In this document: piece after piece, positions 9,362-17,564 of the stretch
Numbering within the stretch: the first letter of the stretch is position 1
Layout: every line of letters begins with the position of its first letter
Assembly (NCBI RefSeq): GCF_019711595.1
Contig: NZ_JAIGNR010000003.1
Span: 62,001-126,000 of the forward strand
DNA from: Qipengyuania sphaerica
GTDB taxonomy: Bacteria > Pseudomonadota > Alphaproteobacteria > Sphingomonadales > Sphingomonadaceae
Length of the DNA stretch: 64,000 nt
Reading direction: 5' to 3'
Program-made: the position numbers and the translations under genes
The notes under the pieces: model-generated
The model's input: only the letters and a program-made list of their open reading frames with translations
Databases searched by the model: none
Told to the model about the DNA's origin: nothing

Positions 9362-10192
9362 CTAGGCGCTCGCGAGCGTAATTCCAGCAGGGAATAGTCC
9401 GAGGCGCAGCTGTTCTGCCAGCTCCTTGCCATCTTCCCCCGCCTTGCGCCGGTCGGCGAGGCTTGGCGAACCTCGCCGCTTGGCCAGTTTCTCGCCGTCT
9501 TCGCCCAGCAGGATCGGGTGGTGGTGCCACATGGGTACGGGCAGTCCGAGCAATTCCTGCAGCACGCGGTGGATATGCGTCATGGCGAAGAGGTCCTGCC
9601 CGCGCGTGACCAGCGTCACCCCGTCGGCGGCATCGTCTAGCGTGGCCGCGAGATGATAGCTGGCGGGAGCGTCCTTGCGCACCAGGATGACGTCGCCGAA
9701 GGGACGCGGGTCGGCGATCTGCGTGCCATTGACTTCGTCCTCCCAGAAAAGTTCGGGCAATTCCGCCATCGCCCGGTCGACGTCGAGCCGGAGAGCGACA
9801 GGCTTTTCGGGGTCGAGCATCTGTCCCTTGCAGGTTCCGGGATAGACCGCGCCTTCCGGCCCCAGCCGCGGTTTGAGCGCCATGATCTCGTTCCGGGTGC
9901 ATGTGCAAGGGTAGAGATAGCCGCGCGCCAGCAGGTTGCGAGCGAAAGCCTCGTAGGTTTCGAGCCGCGTCGACTGGGCCGGGACTTCCTCCCATTCGAG
10001 GCCCAGCCACGCGAGATCCTCGCGAAACTCGTCGGGCTTGTCGGGAAGCGAGCGGACCCCGTCGATATCCTCGATCCGCAGCTGGAACTTGCCGCCGCGC
10101 TGCTGCGCGATGTCATGTGCTGCAATTGCCGAAAAGGCGTGGCCAAGATGCAACGAACCATTCGGGCTGGGGGCGAAGCGGGTGACCTCCAT
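9362..10192 (-). CDS. gluQ: Glutamyl-queuosine tRNA(Asp) synthetase
   Basis: 276 residues; activates glutamate and transfers it to queuosine at position 34 of tRNA(Asp). It is a truncated GluRS catalytic core lacking the anticodon-binding domain. FAPSPNGSLHLGH carries the class I HIGH motif and EKLAKRRGSPSLA the KMSKS equivalent. The zinc-site pattern CTCT ... YPGTC is present near residues 100-120. I preferred the ATG at 10192 because AGGAGG lies 5 bp upstream; a GTG two codons earlier falls inside that ribosome site. queC at 31449 supplies an upstream step of queuosine synthesis. Confidence 0.95.
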   Translation of the reverse strand: MEVTRFAPSPNGSLHLGHAFSAIAAHDIAQQRGGKFQLRIEDIDGVRSLPDKPDEFREDLAWLGLEWEEVPAQSTRLETYEAFARNLLARGYLYPCTCTRNEIMALKPRLGPEGAVYPGTCKGQMLDPEKPVALRLDVDRAMAELPELFWEDEVNGTQIADPRPFGDVILVRKDAPASYHLAATLDDAADGVTLVTRGQDLFAMTHIHRVLQELLGLPVPMWHHHPILLGEDGEKLAKRRGSPSLADRRKAGEDGKELAEQLRLGLFPAGITLASA

Positions 10193-10319
10193 CCGCACCT
10201 CCTAGGCCCTCTCTTGTGGATATGCACGGGAAAAGCCTGTGGAAATCGGGTGTGTAACAGTCTTGACGCGGAATCCTGCAAATGGATGTATCGCAACAGA
10301 GATCGGGAGGGACACGCAA

Positions 10320-10928
10320 ATGTTCAGGGCCGAACTGCTGGAACGGGCCGCGAGGTTCCGAAGTACCGCCGAGGATCCGACGCGAAACCTGCAGTCGTGT
10401 CCGAGCCTCGTCCTCAATGCGGACTATACCCCGCTCTCCTATTACCCCTTGAGCCTGTGGCCGTGGCAGACGGCGATCAAGGCGATCTTCCTCGACCGGG
10501 TCGACGTGATCGCGACCTACGACCGCGAGGTCCATTCGCCCAATCTCGACATGAAGATTCCCAGCGTGATCGCGCTGAAGCAATATGTGAAACCGAGCGA
10601 GTTTCCCGCGTTCACCCGCTTCAACCTGTTCCTGCGAGACCGGTTTTCCTGCCAGTTCTGCGGCGACATGAACAATCTCACCTTCGACCACGTCGTCCCG
10701 CGCCGCCTCGGCGGCAAGACGACCTGGGAGAACATCGCCACCGCCTGCGCGCCCTGCAACATGAAGAAGGGTGGCCGAACGCCGAAACAGGCGGGCATGC
10801 AGCTCTATTCCGAGCCAATCCGCCCGACCCACTGGCAACTGCAGCAGCACGGCAAGATGTTCCCGCCCAACTACCTCCACGAAACGTGGCGCGACTGGCT
10901 TTATTGGGACATCGAACTGGAAGCGTGA
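10320..10928 (+). CDS. HNH endonuclease domain protein
   Basis: 202 residues. The C-terminal half has an HNH nuclease core: CQFCG (zinc ligands), LTFDHVVPRRLGG (catalytic His), ENIATACAPCNMKKGG (Asn, His-equivalent and zinc ligands). The N-terminal half, with LVLNADYTPLSYYPLS and IPSVIALKQYV, matches a widely conserved stand-alone HNH family found in housekeeping positions in alphaproteobacteria and cyanobacteria. Its substrate is unknown and it is not obviously a restriction enzyme. The ATG at 10320 has GGGAGGG about 9 bp upstream; the open frame upstream of it is not conserved-looking. Confidence 0.88.
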   Translation: MFRAELLERAARFRSTAEDPTRNLQSCPSLVLNADYTPLSYYPLSLWPWQTAIKAIFLDRVDVIATYDREVHSPNLDMKIPSVIALKQYVKPSEFPAFTRFNLFLRDRFSCQFCGDMNNLTFDHVVPRRLGGKTTWENIATACAPCNMKKGGRTPKQAGMQLYSEPIRPTHWQLQQHGKMFPPNYLHETWRDWLYWDIELEA

Positions 10929-11043
10929 GTTCTGCGGAAATCCACTAATATCTTCCGCCATTAAGTATCGACAAAGAATTTGGCGGCATTAAACCGGTCA
11001 CGCCTCCACTCCGGAGGCAGGGATCGTATTAACAGGGACTCAA

Positions 11044-11616
11044 ATGAACAAACTTTACACCGCACTCGCGGCCGCTGCGGCCGTGGGCCTTTCGGGTTGT
11101 GCCACCGTCGTGAACGGGCCGAACCTCGACTATGCCGTCAACACCACTCCTGAAGGTGCCGACATTACCTTCCTCGATGGCCGTACCTGCACCACGCCTT
11201 GCGAGCTGGTCATGCCGCGCAAGGACTCGAGCCGCGTCGACATCGTGCGCGAAGGCTACGAACCCACCTACGTCCTGCTCTGGAGCAAGGCTGGCGGCGC
11301 TACCTTCGGCAACATCCTGCTTGGCGGCGGGATTGGTGCAGCCGTAGATGCAGGCAGCGGCGCAAACCGCTTCCTCTCGCCGCGTCCGCTGATCGTGCGC
11401 CTTGCGCCTGTCGGCTCGGGCGAAGAAGCCGTCCTGCTCGACAAGAAGGGTGAGGTCATCATGACCGTCGCCCAGCATAACGCCGAAGCCTACGAAAAGG
11501 TCGCCAAGCAGATCGGCGATGCGGCTGGCGAAGCTCCTCTCGAAGCGACTGCGGAAGCAACGGCTGAAGAAGTTGCCGTGGAAGAAGCTGCTGCGGAAGC
11601 GGCCACCTCGGAATAA
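11044..11616 (+). CDS. PEGA-domain lipoprotein with Ala/Glu-rich tail
   Basis: 190 residues. The signal sequence ends in the lipobox LSGC (Cys19), so it is a membrane-anchored lipoprotein. After TVVNGPN comes a PEGA-like module: NTTPEGADITFLDGR, TPCEL and VREGYEP. A glycine-rich hydrophobic stretch (GATFGNILLGGGIGAA) resembles a glycine-zipper segment. The last 30 residues are an imperfect Glu/Ala repeat (EATAEATAEEVAVEEAAAE). PEGA modules are thought to bind cell-surface or cell-wall components. A rho-independent terminator follows at 11638-11671. Confidence 0.78.
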   Translation: MNKLYTALAAAAAVGLSGCATVVNGPNLDYAVNTTPEGADITFLDGRTCTTPCELVMPRKDSSRVDIVREGYEPTYVLLWSKAGGATFGNILLGGGIGAAVDAGSGANRFLSPRPLIVRLAPVGSGEEAVLLDKKGEVIMTVAQHNAEAYEKVAKQIGDAAGEAPLEATAEATAEEVAVEEAAAEAATSE

Positions 11617-11637
11617 GCTTACGGCTTATAAGGAATT

Positions 11638-11671
11638 GCCCGGGCCGCCTCCTGGCGCGCCCGGGCTTTTT
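11638..11671 (+). terminator. Rho-independent terminator of the PEGA lipoprotein gene
   Basis: The self-complementary arm GCCCGGGC occurs at 11638-11645 and again at 11659-11666, giving an 8-bp GC stem with a 13-nt loop followed by TTTTT. It lies 21 bp after the lipoprotein stop and directly before the convergent kynU stop. Confidence 0.8.
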
Positions 11672-12888
11672 CATGTGACGGCTGCGCGGGTTCGGAATTC
11701 CTCGCGTTGCCATTCGCTGCTTTCGAGCACCTCGACGAGGTGGCGGGCGGCCTCGGCCATGTCCTCGAAGCGGAGATAGGCAGGCGCGAAGCCGAAGCGA
11801 AGGATATCGGGATCGCGGAAGTCGCCGATCACGCCGCGGGCGATGAGGGCCTGGCAGATTGCGTAGGCTTCAGGATGGCGGAAGGAGAGCTGGCTGCCGC
11901 GCTGCGCCGGATCGGTGGGACTGACGAGGTCCAGCTCGATGTCGCTTTCCGCAAGGCACTGGCGGAAGAATTCGGACAGCTTCTGCGATTTCGCATAGAG
12001 CCGCTCGACCCCGATTTCGGCTATCAGGTCCACGCCGACCTCGAGCGCCGACACGCCGAGTATGCCCGGCGTGCCGCATAGCAGCCGCTCGATACCGGGA
12101 GCAGGCCGGTAATCGTCGCTGAATGCGAAAGGCTGCGCATGTCCCATCCAGCCCGATAGCGGTTGCTGCGTATCATGGAGATGCCGCTCGGCCACGAAGG
12201 CATAAGCCGGGGCACCGGGGCCGCCGTTCAAATATTTATAGCCGCAGCCGACGGCGAAATCGGCCCCGCACGCATTCAGGTCCACGGGCAAGGCGCCGCC
12301 CGAATGCGACAGGTCCCACAGCACCAGCGCGCCGGCCTCATGCGCAGCGCCGGTGAGCCGCGCCATGTCGAAGATCTCGCCCGTCTTGTAATGCGCATGG
12401 GTGAGGAGAAGGAGCGCGACGTCCCCGTCCAGCGCGTCGACAAGGCCATCGCGCGAAGCCAGGCGCCGCTGGGCAAGCCCCTGCTTCTCGAGCCCCTCGA
12501 TCATGTAGATGTCGGTCGGGAAATTTCCCGGTTCGCTCAGCACCACCTTGCGCCCCGGGCGCATGGCAAGCGCCGCGGAGATCAGCTTGAACAGGTTCAC
12601 CGAGACGCTGTCGGCAACGACCACCTCGTGCGGCTGCGCCCCGATCAGAGGCGCGATCTTGCCGCCGACCTTGGCGGGAAGGTCGATCCAGCCCGCCGAA
12701 TTCCAGCTACGGATGAGGTCCCTGCCCCACTCCTCGCGCACGACCTGCTCCAGCCGCTTGGGCGTTTCCATGGGGAGACAACCCAGCGAATTGCCGTCGA
12801 GGTAGATGACGCCTTCCGGCACATCGAACCGCTCGCGGAATCGGGCCAGCGGATCGCCCGCATCGAGCAGCCGTGCCCGCTCAAGCAT
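11671..12888 (-). CDS. kynU: Kynureninase
   Basis: 405 residues; PLP enzyme hydrolysing L-kynurenine (or 3-hydroxykynurenine) to anthranilate (3-hydroxyanthranilate) and alanine. Landmarks are YLDGNSLG near the N terminus, LWDLSHSGGALP (PLP-contacting Asp) and the Schiff-base lysine in AVGCGYKYLNGGPGAP. The ATG at 12888 overlaps the end of kynB by 8 bp; the open frame upstream is inside kynB. It is the third gene of kynA-kynB-kynU. No 3-hydroxyanthranilate dioxygenase or kynurenine monooxygenase is present in the window, so the local operon ends at anthranilate plus alanine. Confidence 0.95.
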   Translation of the reverse strand: MLERARLLDAGDPLARFRERFDVPEGVIYLDGNSLGCLPMETPKRLEQVVREEWGRDLIRSWNSAGWIDLPAKVGGKIAPLIGAQPHEVVVADSVSVNLFKLISAALAMRPGRKVVLSEPGNFPTDIYMIEGLEKQGLAQRRLASRDGLVDALDGDVALLLLTHAHYKTGEIFDMARLTGAAHEAGALVLWDLSHSGGALPVDLNACGADFAVGCGYKYLNGGPGAPAYAFVAERHLHDTQQPLSGWMGHAQPFAFSDDYRPAPGIERLLCGTPGILGVSALEVGVDLIAEIGVERLYAKSQKLSEFFRQCLAESDIELDLVSPTDPAQRGSQLSFRHPEAYAICQALIARGVIGDFRDPDILRFGFAPAYLRFEDMAEAARHLVEVLESSEWQREEFRTRAAVT

Positions 12889-13513
12889 CGGCCAGCTCCC
12901 GCAGGATCGCGCGGCACAGGCCGGCATCCCCGCCTCCGACCTTCAGCGGTAGCGCGATGAGTTCGTAACGACCGGCAGGAACATCATCGAGCACCAGCCC
13001 TTCGAGGATCCGCATGTCGTGTTCCAGCACCGCGTGGTGCGCATCCATCGTCTTGCTTTCCTGCGGGTCGACGCTCGGCGCATCGGTGCCAACCAGCTTG
13101 ACGCCCTGCCTTGCAAGCCACCCGATAGTCTCCGCCGCAATCGGCAGCCAGTCGCTGCGCCATTTGTCGTGCGGGAAGCTATCCCAGGTGCGGAACAACA
13201 CGCGTTCGACACCCGCAATCCCGGGCAGGTCCGATACTTCGATCGCGCCCTTCGCATCGCGCGCATCGACCACAAGGCATGGGCCTAGATAGGGCTCGAT
13301 CCCCATGCTTGCCGCATCGAGACCGTCCTCGGCATAATGCAGCGGCGCATCGGCATGGGTTCCCGAATGCGTGCTCATCGTCATCTTGCCGACATTCACC
13401 GGCGAACCCTGATCCATCCGCCACGTCCGCTCGAAAGCGAAATCCGTATCGCCCGGCCAGACAGGCAGGCCGGGCCTCAGCACCTGGCTGATGTCCCAGA
13501 TGCGCCCGGTCAC
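12881..13513 (-). CDS. kynB: Arylformamidase (kynurenine formamidase), cyclase family
   Basis: 210 residues; hydrolyses N-formylkynurenine to kynurenine and formate. It belongs to the metal-dependent cyclase family, with signature HSGTHADAPLHY supplying zinc ligands, plus WDISQVLRPGLPVWPGD at the N terminus and GTDAPSVDP in the middle, all characteristic of KynB. It starts at a GTG whose GTGA overlaps the kynA stop codon, and its own end overlaps kynU, so the three genes are translationally coupled. Confidence 0.95.
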   Translation of the reverse strand: MTGRIWDISQVLRPGLPVWPGDTDFAFERTWRMDQGSPVNVGKMTMSTHSGTHADAPLHYAEDGLDAASMGIEPYLGPCLVVDARDAKGAIEVSDLPGIAGVERVLFRTWDSFPHDKWRSDWLPIAAETIGWLARQGVKLVGTDAPSVDPQESKTMDAHHAVLEHDMRILEGLVLDDVPAGRYELIALPLKVGGGDAGLCRAILRELADA

Positions 13514-14301
13514 AAGGCGGTCCTCACGCTGAGGAGTTCGGGGAAGAAAGCGGCTTTCAGAACACCTGCGAGATAGGGCACGCCGGGTGTCCCGCCGGTT
13601 CCTTTCTTGAAGCCGATGATCCGCTCGACAGTTTTCAGATGGCCGAAACGCCAGCGCTGGAAATGGTATTCGAGATCCACCAGCTTTTCGGCCAGCTCAT
13701 AGAGGTCCCAATACTCCTTGGGATCCCGATAGATTTCGGCCCAGGCGGCCTCCACCGCGGGCGAATGTTCCCACGGGCTGGCGTGATCGCGCCCGAGCAC
13801 CTCTTGCGGGATGTCGAAACCGCGGCGGGCAAGCAGGTCGATGGCCTCGGCATAGATGCTCTTGCGCGTCAGTTCCTCGCGCAGCGCCCCGGCCACCTCG
13901 GGCGTCGCCTCGTGCATTGTGATCATGTCCGGGTTACGCCCGCCGAGGAGGAATTCCATCATCCGGTATTGCGCGCTCTGGAAGCCGCTCGATCCGCCCA
14001 GATGCGGCCTTATGGTCGAATAGTCGTGCGGGGTCATAGTGCTGAGAACGTCCCAGCTCTGGATCAGCTGCCCCTGCGCGCGCGCCACGCGTGCCAGCAT
14101 CTTGAAGGCGGGCCGCAGGCGGTCGGCCTGGATGCACTCGCGCGCTTCCTGCAATTCGTGGAGGCAGAGCTTGAGCCACAGCTCACTTGCCTGATGGACA
14201 ATGATGAACAGCATCTCGTCATGCGCATCGCTCGACGGGTGCTGCGCCGACAGGATGCGGTCGAGGTCGAGATAGCTCGAATAGGTGACGTCTGAAGACA
14301 T
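13510..14301 (-). CDS. kynA: Tryptophan 2,3-dioxygenase
   Basis: 263 residues; haem enzyme that opens the indole ring of L-tryptophan to N-formylkynurenine. It carries FIIVHQASELWLKL near the N terminus (substrate and distal His region), RIETMTPHD-like SWDVLSTMTPHDY, SSGFQSAQYRMMEF, and the proximal-His region WRFGHLKTVERIIG. The ATG at 14301 begins MSSDVTYSSYLDLD, the usual family start; upstream codons are not conserved. First gene of the kynABU operon. Confidence 0.96.
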   Translation of the reverse strand: MSSDVTYSSYLDLDRILSAQHPSSDAHDEMLFIIVHQASELWLKLCLHELQEARECIQADRLRPAFKMLARVARAQGQLIQSWDVLSTMTPHDYSTIRPHLGGSSGFQSAQYRMMEFLLGGRNPDMITMHEATPEVAGALREELTRKSIYAEAIDLLARRGFDIPQEVLGRDHASPWEHSPAVEAAWAEIYRDPKEYWDLYELAEKLVDLEYHFQRWRFGHLKTVERIIGFKKGTGGTPGVPYLAGVLKAAFFPELLSVRTAL

Positions 14302-14338
14302 GGGCGAGAGCACTAGCGCCCCTGCCCGATAACGCAAA

Positions 14339-14809
14339 CTACTGGTCGATCACCCGGGTCTGCGGATGGTGCTTGTCGAGATGTTTCTTGATCGTCTTCA
14401 GGTTCTTGGTGTTCGAGCGATACACCAGGTCGAAGGCATCGCCCACCAGCGGCACCGCACCCAGCGCGGTATCGAAACCGACGCGGCCCATCATGTGCCA
14501 AAGCTTCCACTTTGGCAGGCCGAGGTTGCGCGCTTCCCAGACGATATAGCTGCCCATTGCGGCAGTGATGATGTCGCCCAGGACCGGCACGAGACCCACG
14601 ATCGTGTCGAGGCCGATCCGGTAATTCGTTCCCGGCAGAACCATCGCCCGCTCGAGGATTGCCTCCATCGCCTCGATCCGGCGGCGGACCGATTGCGGGT
14701 CGGTGCCCGTGGGAAAATCGAACCGCAGCGGGCCGGCATTCCCGGCCCCCGCGAAGCCTTCGTCGCGGCTCCTTTCAGGTTCGATCGGCGTCAGGCGATT
14801 GTCTTCCAT
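14339..14809 (-). CDS. DUF4112 domain protein
   Basis: 156 residues. The DUF4112 core is clear: GTNYRIGLDTIVGLVPVLGD followed by a helix of small residues (IITAAMGSYIVWEARNLG) and a repeat of the same theme, VGFDTALGAVPLVGDAFDLVYRSN. Two amphipathic or membrane helices are predicted around the two VPxLGD/VPLVGD repeats. Function unknown. It lies 37 bp upstream of kynA on the same strand; nothing suggests a link with tryptophan catabolism beyond position. Confidence 0.85.
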   Translation of the reverse strand: MEDNRLTPIEPERSRDEGFAGAGNAGPLRFDFPTGTDPQSVRRRIEAMEAILERAMVLPGTNYRIGLDTIVGLVPVLGDIITAAMGSYIVWEARNLGLPKWKLWHMMGRVGFDTALGAVPLVGDAFDLVYRSNTKNLKTIKKHLDKHHPQTRVIDQ

Positions 14810-14814
14810 TGCGC

Positions 14815-16278
14815 CTAGATGGGGGCACGGGACAGCGGGAACAAGGGATGGAAAGCCATGGGGTTTTCAGAGAACCCCTCGACACCTGCGCGCACCTGCG
14901 ACCAGCGGATCGGCGAACCCAGCGGGATGTATAGATTGGTCTGGGTCAACACCTGCTCGGCTTCGGCGAGATAGGACGCGCCCTCGGCCGGGCTCTCCGC
15001 GTCGAGAGAGAGATCGACAAGGTAATCGGCATCTTCGCTGCAAACAGGTGCGGAGAGCGCGCAATTGAACTGGTTCAGGAACCAGCGCGCACCGGCATAG
15101 CGTGCCGTCGTGTCGCGGAGCACGAGGTCGGCTTCGTCACGCTCCGTAACGCGGCGTAGCGAAACGCCGATTGCTGCCAGGTCGCGGGATAGCGCGCTGA
15201 AGAGGAAGTTCGCGCCGGGGCCGCGCGGGAGAAAGATCGATACCGATGCGTCTGCCCCAGAACCTTCCTCCCATTGCTGCACGATCCCGCCCGCTCGTGC
15301 CCGGCGTTGCTCGATGGACTGGTCCGCCCAGCGCTCGCCGACGCTCCCGTCGTCTCCGGGCAAGCCTGCGCCGACAATCCGGGTGGAACCCGACCAGCCG
15401 CCGAGATTGAATTGCTGCATCAAACCGGGTCGATCGATCGCCATTGCCAGCGCGGCCCGGTTCTCGGCGGTGGCAAGGAATCCGGTCGGTCGGACCACAT
15501 CGAGACCGAACAGCCCGATCGCGGAATCCAGCCGGACTGTTCCGCGCGAAAGCGCGCCGGTGATTGCGAGAGGAAGCGTTTCGAGTCGCCCGCCGAGCAG
15601 CAGGTCTACTTCGCCCCGGGCGAAGGCCTCGGCTGCCTTAGCGGGCGCATAGGCACCGATGCGAATTTCGCTGACGATATCTTCCCAATCGCCTTGCGCG
15701 GATAAACCGCGCTGTTCGGGCGGAATGGCGTCGAGGATGGCTGTCGAGCCGTCGAGGCGTGCCACCATGGGACCCGGGTCGCCTTCACGAAGCGCGATGC
15801 CGAGCTCTGGCTGCGCCATAAGCTGGAGGAAGCCGGGCATGGGGCTGCGCAGGCGGATTTCGATGACGCGCCCGGTCATCGCGCGGATGTCCTGTATCTT
15901 TTCGAGATCGAGGCCGAGACTCGTCCCGTCGAGCTTGCGGACCGCGCCGCGCAATTCCTCGGCGACAGTCTGGGCCGTGAGCCGTTCCCCGCTCGGCAGG
16001 TCGAACTCGGTAATCCGGAAGATGTAGCTTTCACCATCGTCGGTGACGATCCAGCGCTCGGCAAGCGCGGGGACGACCTCGCCCACTTCGTTGAAACGCA
16101 CCAGCCCCTGCCGCTGCGCCGAGCGAAGGATCTGCGCCCCCGGTTCGAGCTCGGGATCGGAGGAAAACAGTGAGGCGGCAGTGCCGATATAGGCGACATC
16201 GACCACGCCGTCCTCGTCCAGCCGATCGCAAGCCGCAACGAGCAGGCAGGCGGTCAGCAGGAAAGAGGCGGCGCGCAT
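14815..16278 (-). CDS. Orphan ABC-transporter solute-binding lipoprotein (peptide/nickel SBP_bac_5 family)
   Basis: 487 residues. The signal sequence ends with LLVAAC (lipobox Cys17), so the protein is a lipoprotein. The mature part resembles family 5 extracellular solute-binding proteins: QGLVRFNEVGEVVPALAERW, DGESYIFRI, LAMAIDRPGL and the C-terminal LTQTNLYIPLGSPIRW. No permease or ATPase gene is adjacent, unlike dpp/opp operons, so it may serve a distant transporter or have another binding role. The start at 16278 was chosen for the signal peptide. Confidence 0.82.
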   Translation of the reverse strand: MRAASFLLTACLLVAACDRLDEDGVVDVAYIGTAASLFSSDPELEPGAQILRSAQRQGLVRFNEVGEVVPALAERWIVTDDGESYIFRITEFDLPSGERLTAQTVAEELRGAVRKLDGTSLGLDLEKIQDIRAMTGRVIEIRLRSPMPGFLQLMAQPELGIALREGDPGPMVARLDGSTAILDAIPPEQRGLSAQGDWEDIVSEIRIGAYAPAKAAEAFARGEVDLLLGGRLETLPLAITGALSRGTVRLDSAIGLFGLDVVRPTGFLATAENRAALAMAIDRPGLMQQFNLGGWSGSTRIVGAGLPGDDGSVGERWADQSIEQRRARAGGIVQQWEEGSGADASVSIFLPRGPGANFLFSALSRDLAAIGVSLRRVTERDEADLVLRDTTARYAGARWFLNQFNCALSAPVCSEDADYLVDLSLDAESPAEGASYLAEAEQVLTQTNLYIPLGSPIRWSQVRAGVEGFSENPMAFHPLFPLSRAPI

Positions 16279-16323
16279 GTCTCCGGCAGGTAGCACTCCT
16301 GCCGGGTCAGGCAAGCACGTGTA

Positions 16324-16689
16324 TCAGAGCTTGCGCACGCTCCACTGGTCGCTCCTGGGTGCGACTGCCGGACGCGAGTAGCGCGGAGCTTCGGACTCGC
16401 CCGAATAAAGCTTTGTGCGCGCAGCGGCTGCATCGATCTCGTCGTCGAAGGCGATGCCGATCTTGCCGTTCTGTTTCCAGGCGACCTTGCCGGCAACCTC
16501 GCCGACCTGGCGCAGCGAGACCACCAGCCGCTGGCCCCGCTCGGCGATCAGCCCGCCGTCGATCATCATGCCCGAATTGGAAAGGTTGCGGACCTTGGCC
16601 TGCACGGCGGAAGTCGCTCCGTCGAGGCGGATTTCGGCCAGCAGGAAGAGACTGTCCCGCTTCAGGTTACGCGTATCGATTGCAGTCAT
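16324..16689 (-). CDS. PilZ domain protein (possible cyclic-di-GMP receptor)
   Basis: 121 residues. N-terminal TRNLKRDSLFLLAEIR has the RxxxR-like start in degenerate form (Arg at 7 and 11), followed by VRNLSNSGMMIDGG, matching the PilZ (D/N)xSxxG motif as NLSNSG. The strand pattern ends in IGIAFDDEI. The tail of about 35 residues is Ser/Arg-rich. Because the first arginine motif is not canonical, c-di-GMP binding is uncertain. Stand-alone single-domain PilZ proteins are common in sphingomonads. Confidence 0.8.
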   Translation of the reverse strand: MTAIDTRNLKRDSLFLLAEIRLDGATSAVQAKVRNLSNSGMMIDGGLIAERGQRLVVSLRQVGEVAGKVAWKQNGKIGIAFDDEIDAAAARTKLYSGESEAPRYSRPAVAPRSDQWSVRKL

Positions 16690-16820
16690 TACGCTTGCTT
16701 CCCGTATATTTTCGCGACCCGGTTTTCCCGGATTTGAGAATCAGCGGGTTAGCGCGCGCGGGATAAGCAAATGTTGAGGGAAAAGGTTAATTCGCTAACT
16801 CTGTAAGGCAATGTCCTGCC

Positions 16821-17279
16821 TCAATCGTCGCGCGAAATCTTCTCTTTGCGCTCGTGGGCTTCCTGCGCTTCGACGGTCATGGTGGCGACCGGGCGGGCGA
16901 TCAGGCGGCGCAGGCCGATGGGATCGCCGGTCACTTCGCACCAGCCGTATTCACCCTGGTCGATGCGGCGAAGGGCCGAGTCGATCTTGGAAATCAGCTT
17001 GCGCTGGCGGTCGCGCGTGCGCAGTTCGATGCCCCAGTCGGTTTCGGAGGAAGCGCGGTCGTTGAGGTCGGGTTCGCGGATCGGGCCGTCCTGCAGCGAT
17101 TGCAGCGTCTGCCCGGCAGCGTCGTGGATGGATTTCTTCCAATCGAGCAGCAGCATACGAAAATAATCGAGCTGGCGGTCGCCCATATATTCTTCGTCGT
17201 CACTCGGGACATAGTCCGGGTCGACCGCGGCTTTTGCCTTGGCAAGCTTTTCGGAAACATTCGATGCCGACGTGGCCAT
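16821..17279 (-). CDS. dksA: RNA polymerase-binding transcription factor DksA
   Basis: 152 residues; binds the RNA polymerase secondary channel and, with ppGpp, adjusts rRNA and amino-acid promoters. The coiled-coil part contains FRMLLLDWKKSIHDAAGQTL and ENPDLNDRAS-like EPDLNDRASSETDWGIE, with the tip Asp residues typical of DksA. The C-terminal zinc-finger region keeps one cysteine only (GWCEVTGDPIG), as in many alphaproteobacterial DksA proteins, so a classical four-Cys zinc site is absent. The start MATSASN at 17279 is preferred over an in-frame ATG six codons earlier. Confidence 0.93.
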   Translation of the reverse strand: MATSASNVSEKLAKAKAAVDPDYVPSDDEEYMGDRQLDYFRMLLLDWKKSIHDAAGQTLQSLQDGPIREPDLNDRASSETDWGIELRTRDRQRKLISKIDSALRRIDQGEYGWCEVTGDPIGLRRLIARPVATMTVEAQEAHERKEKISRDD

Positions 17280-17485
17280 GTGAGCCTGTTCTCCCAACTC
17301 TCTCCTGTTCGAAGAGCCGCCATTCCCGCCAGCCCGGATTTTTCCGGTGCCTGCGACGCTCCGATGGCGCGGCCTATAGGAGTGGCTTCCCTACCCCGCA
17401 AGCCGCTTTCCGGAATTACATAGCCTGTGACTGATTAAGCTCAGCCTACCGGGCTTCCCGCTTGGGAAAATAGTTGAGGTCGGCG

Positions 17486-17500
17486 TTAACCATTTATTGA
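17486..17500. promoter_or_regulatory. Possible CtrA-type site (TTAA-N7-TTGA)
   Basis: TTAA at 17486-17489, seven bases, then TTGA at 17497-17500. The CtrA consensus of alphaproteobacteria is TTAA-N7-TTAA, so this is a one-mismatch match, 65 bp upstream of the Sel1-like gene. The motif is short and the assignment tentative. Confidence 0.3.
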
Positions 17501-17564
17501 CCATAAGGGCCGACATCTTGGTGGACCGGCTGGGGAGCCGGGATTTGAACGGGGGAGTTTTGTT

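Noticed and set aside
10929..11043. Two weak hairpins (GCGGAA/TTCCGC and GCCTCC/GGAGGC) between the HNH and lipoprotein genes
   Set aside because: Short stems of 6 bp without U-tract; not convincing as terminator, attenuator or riboswitch.
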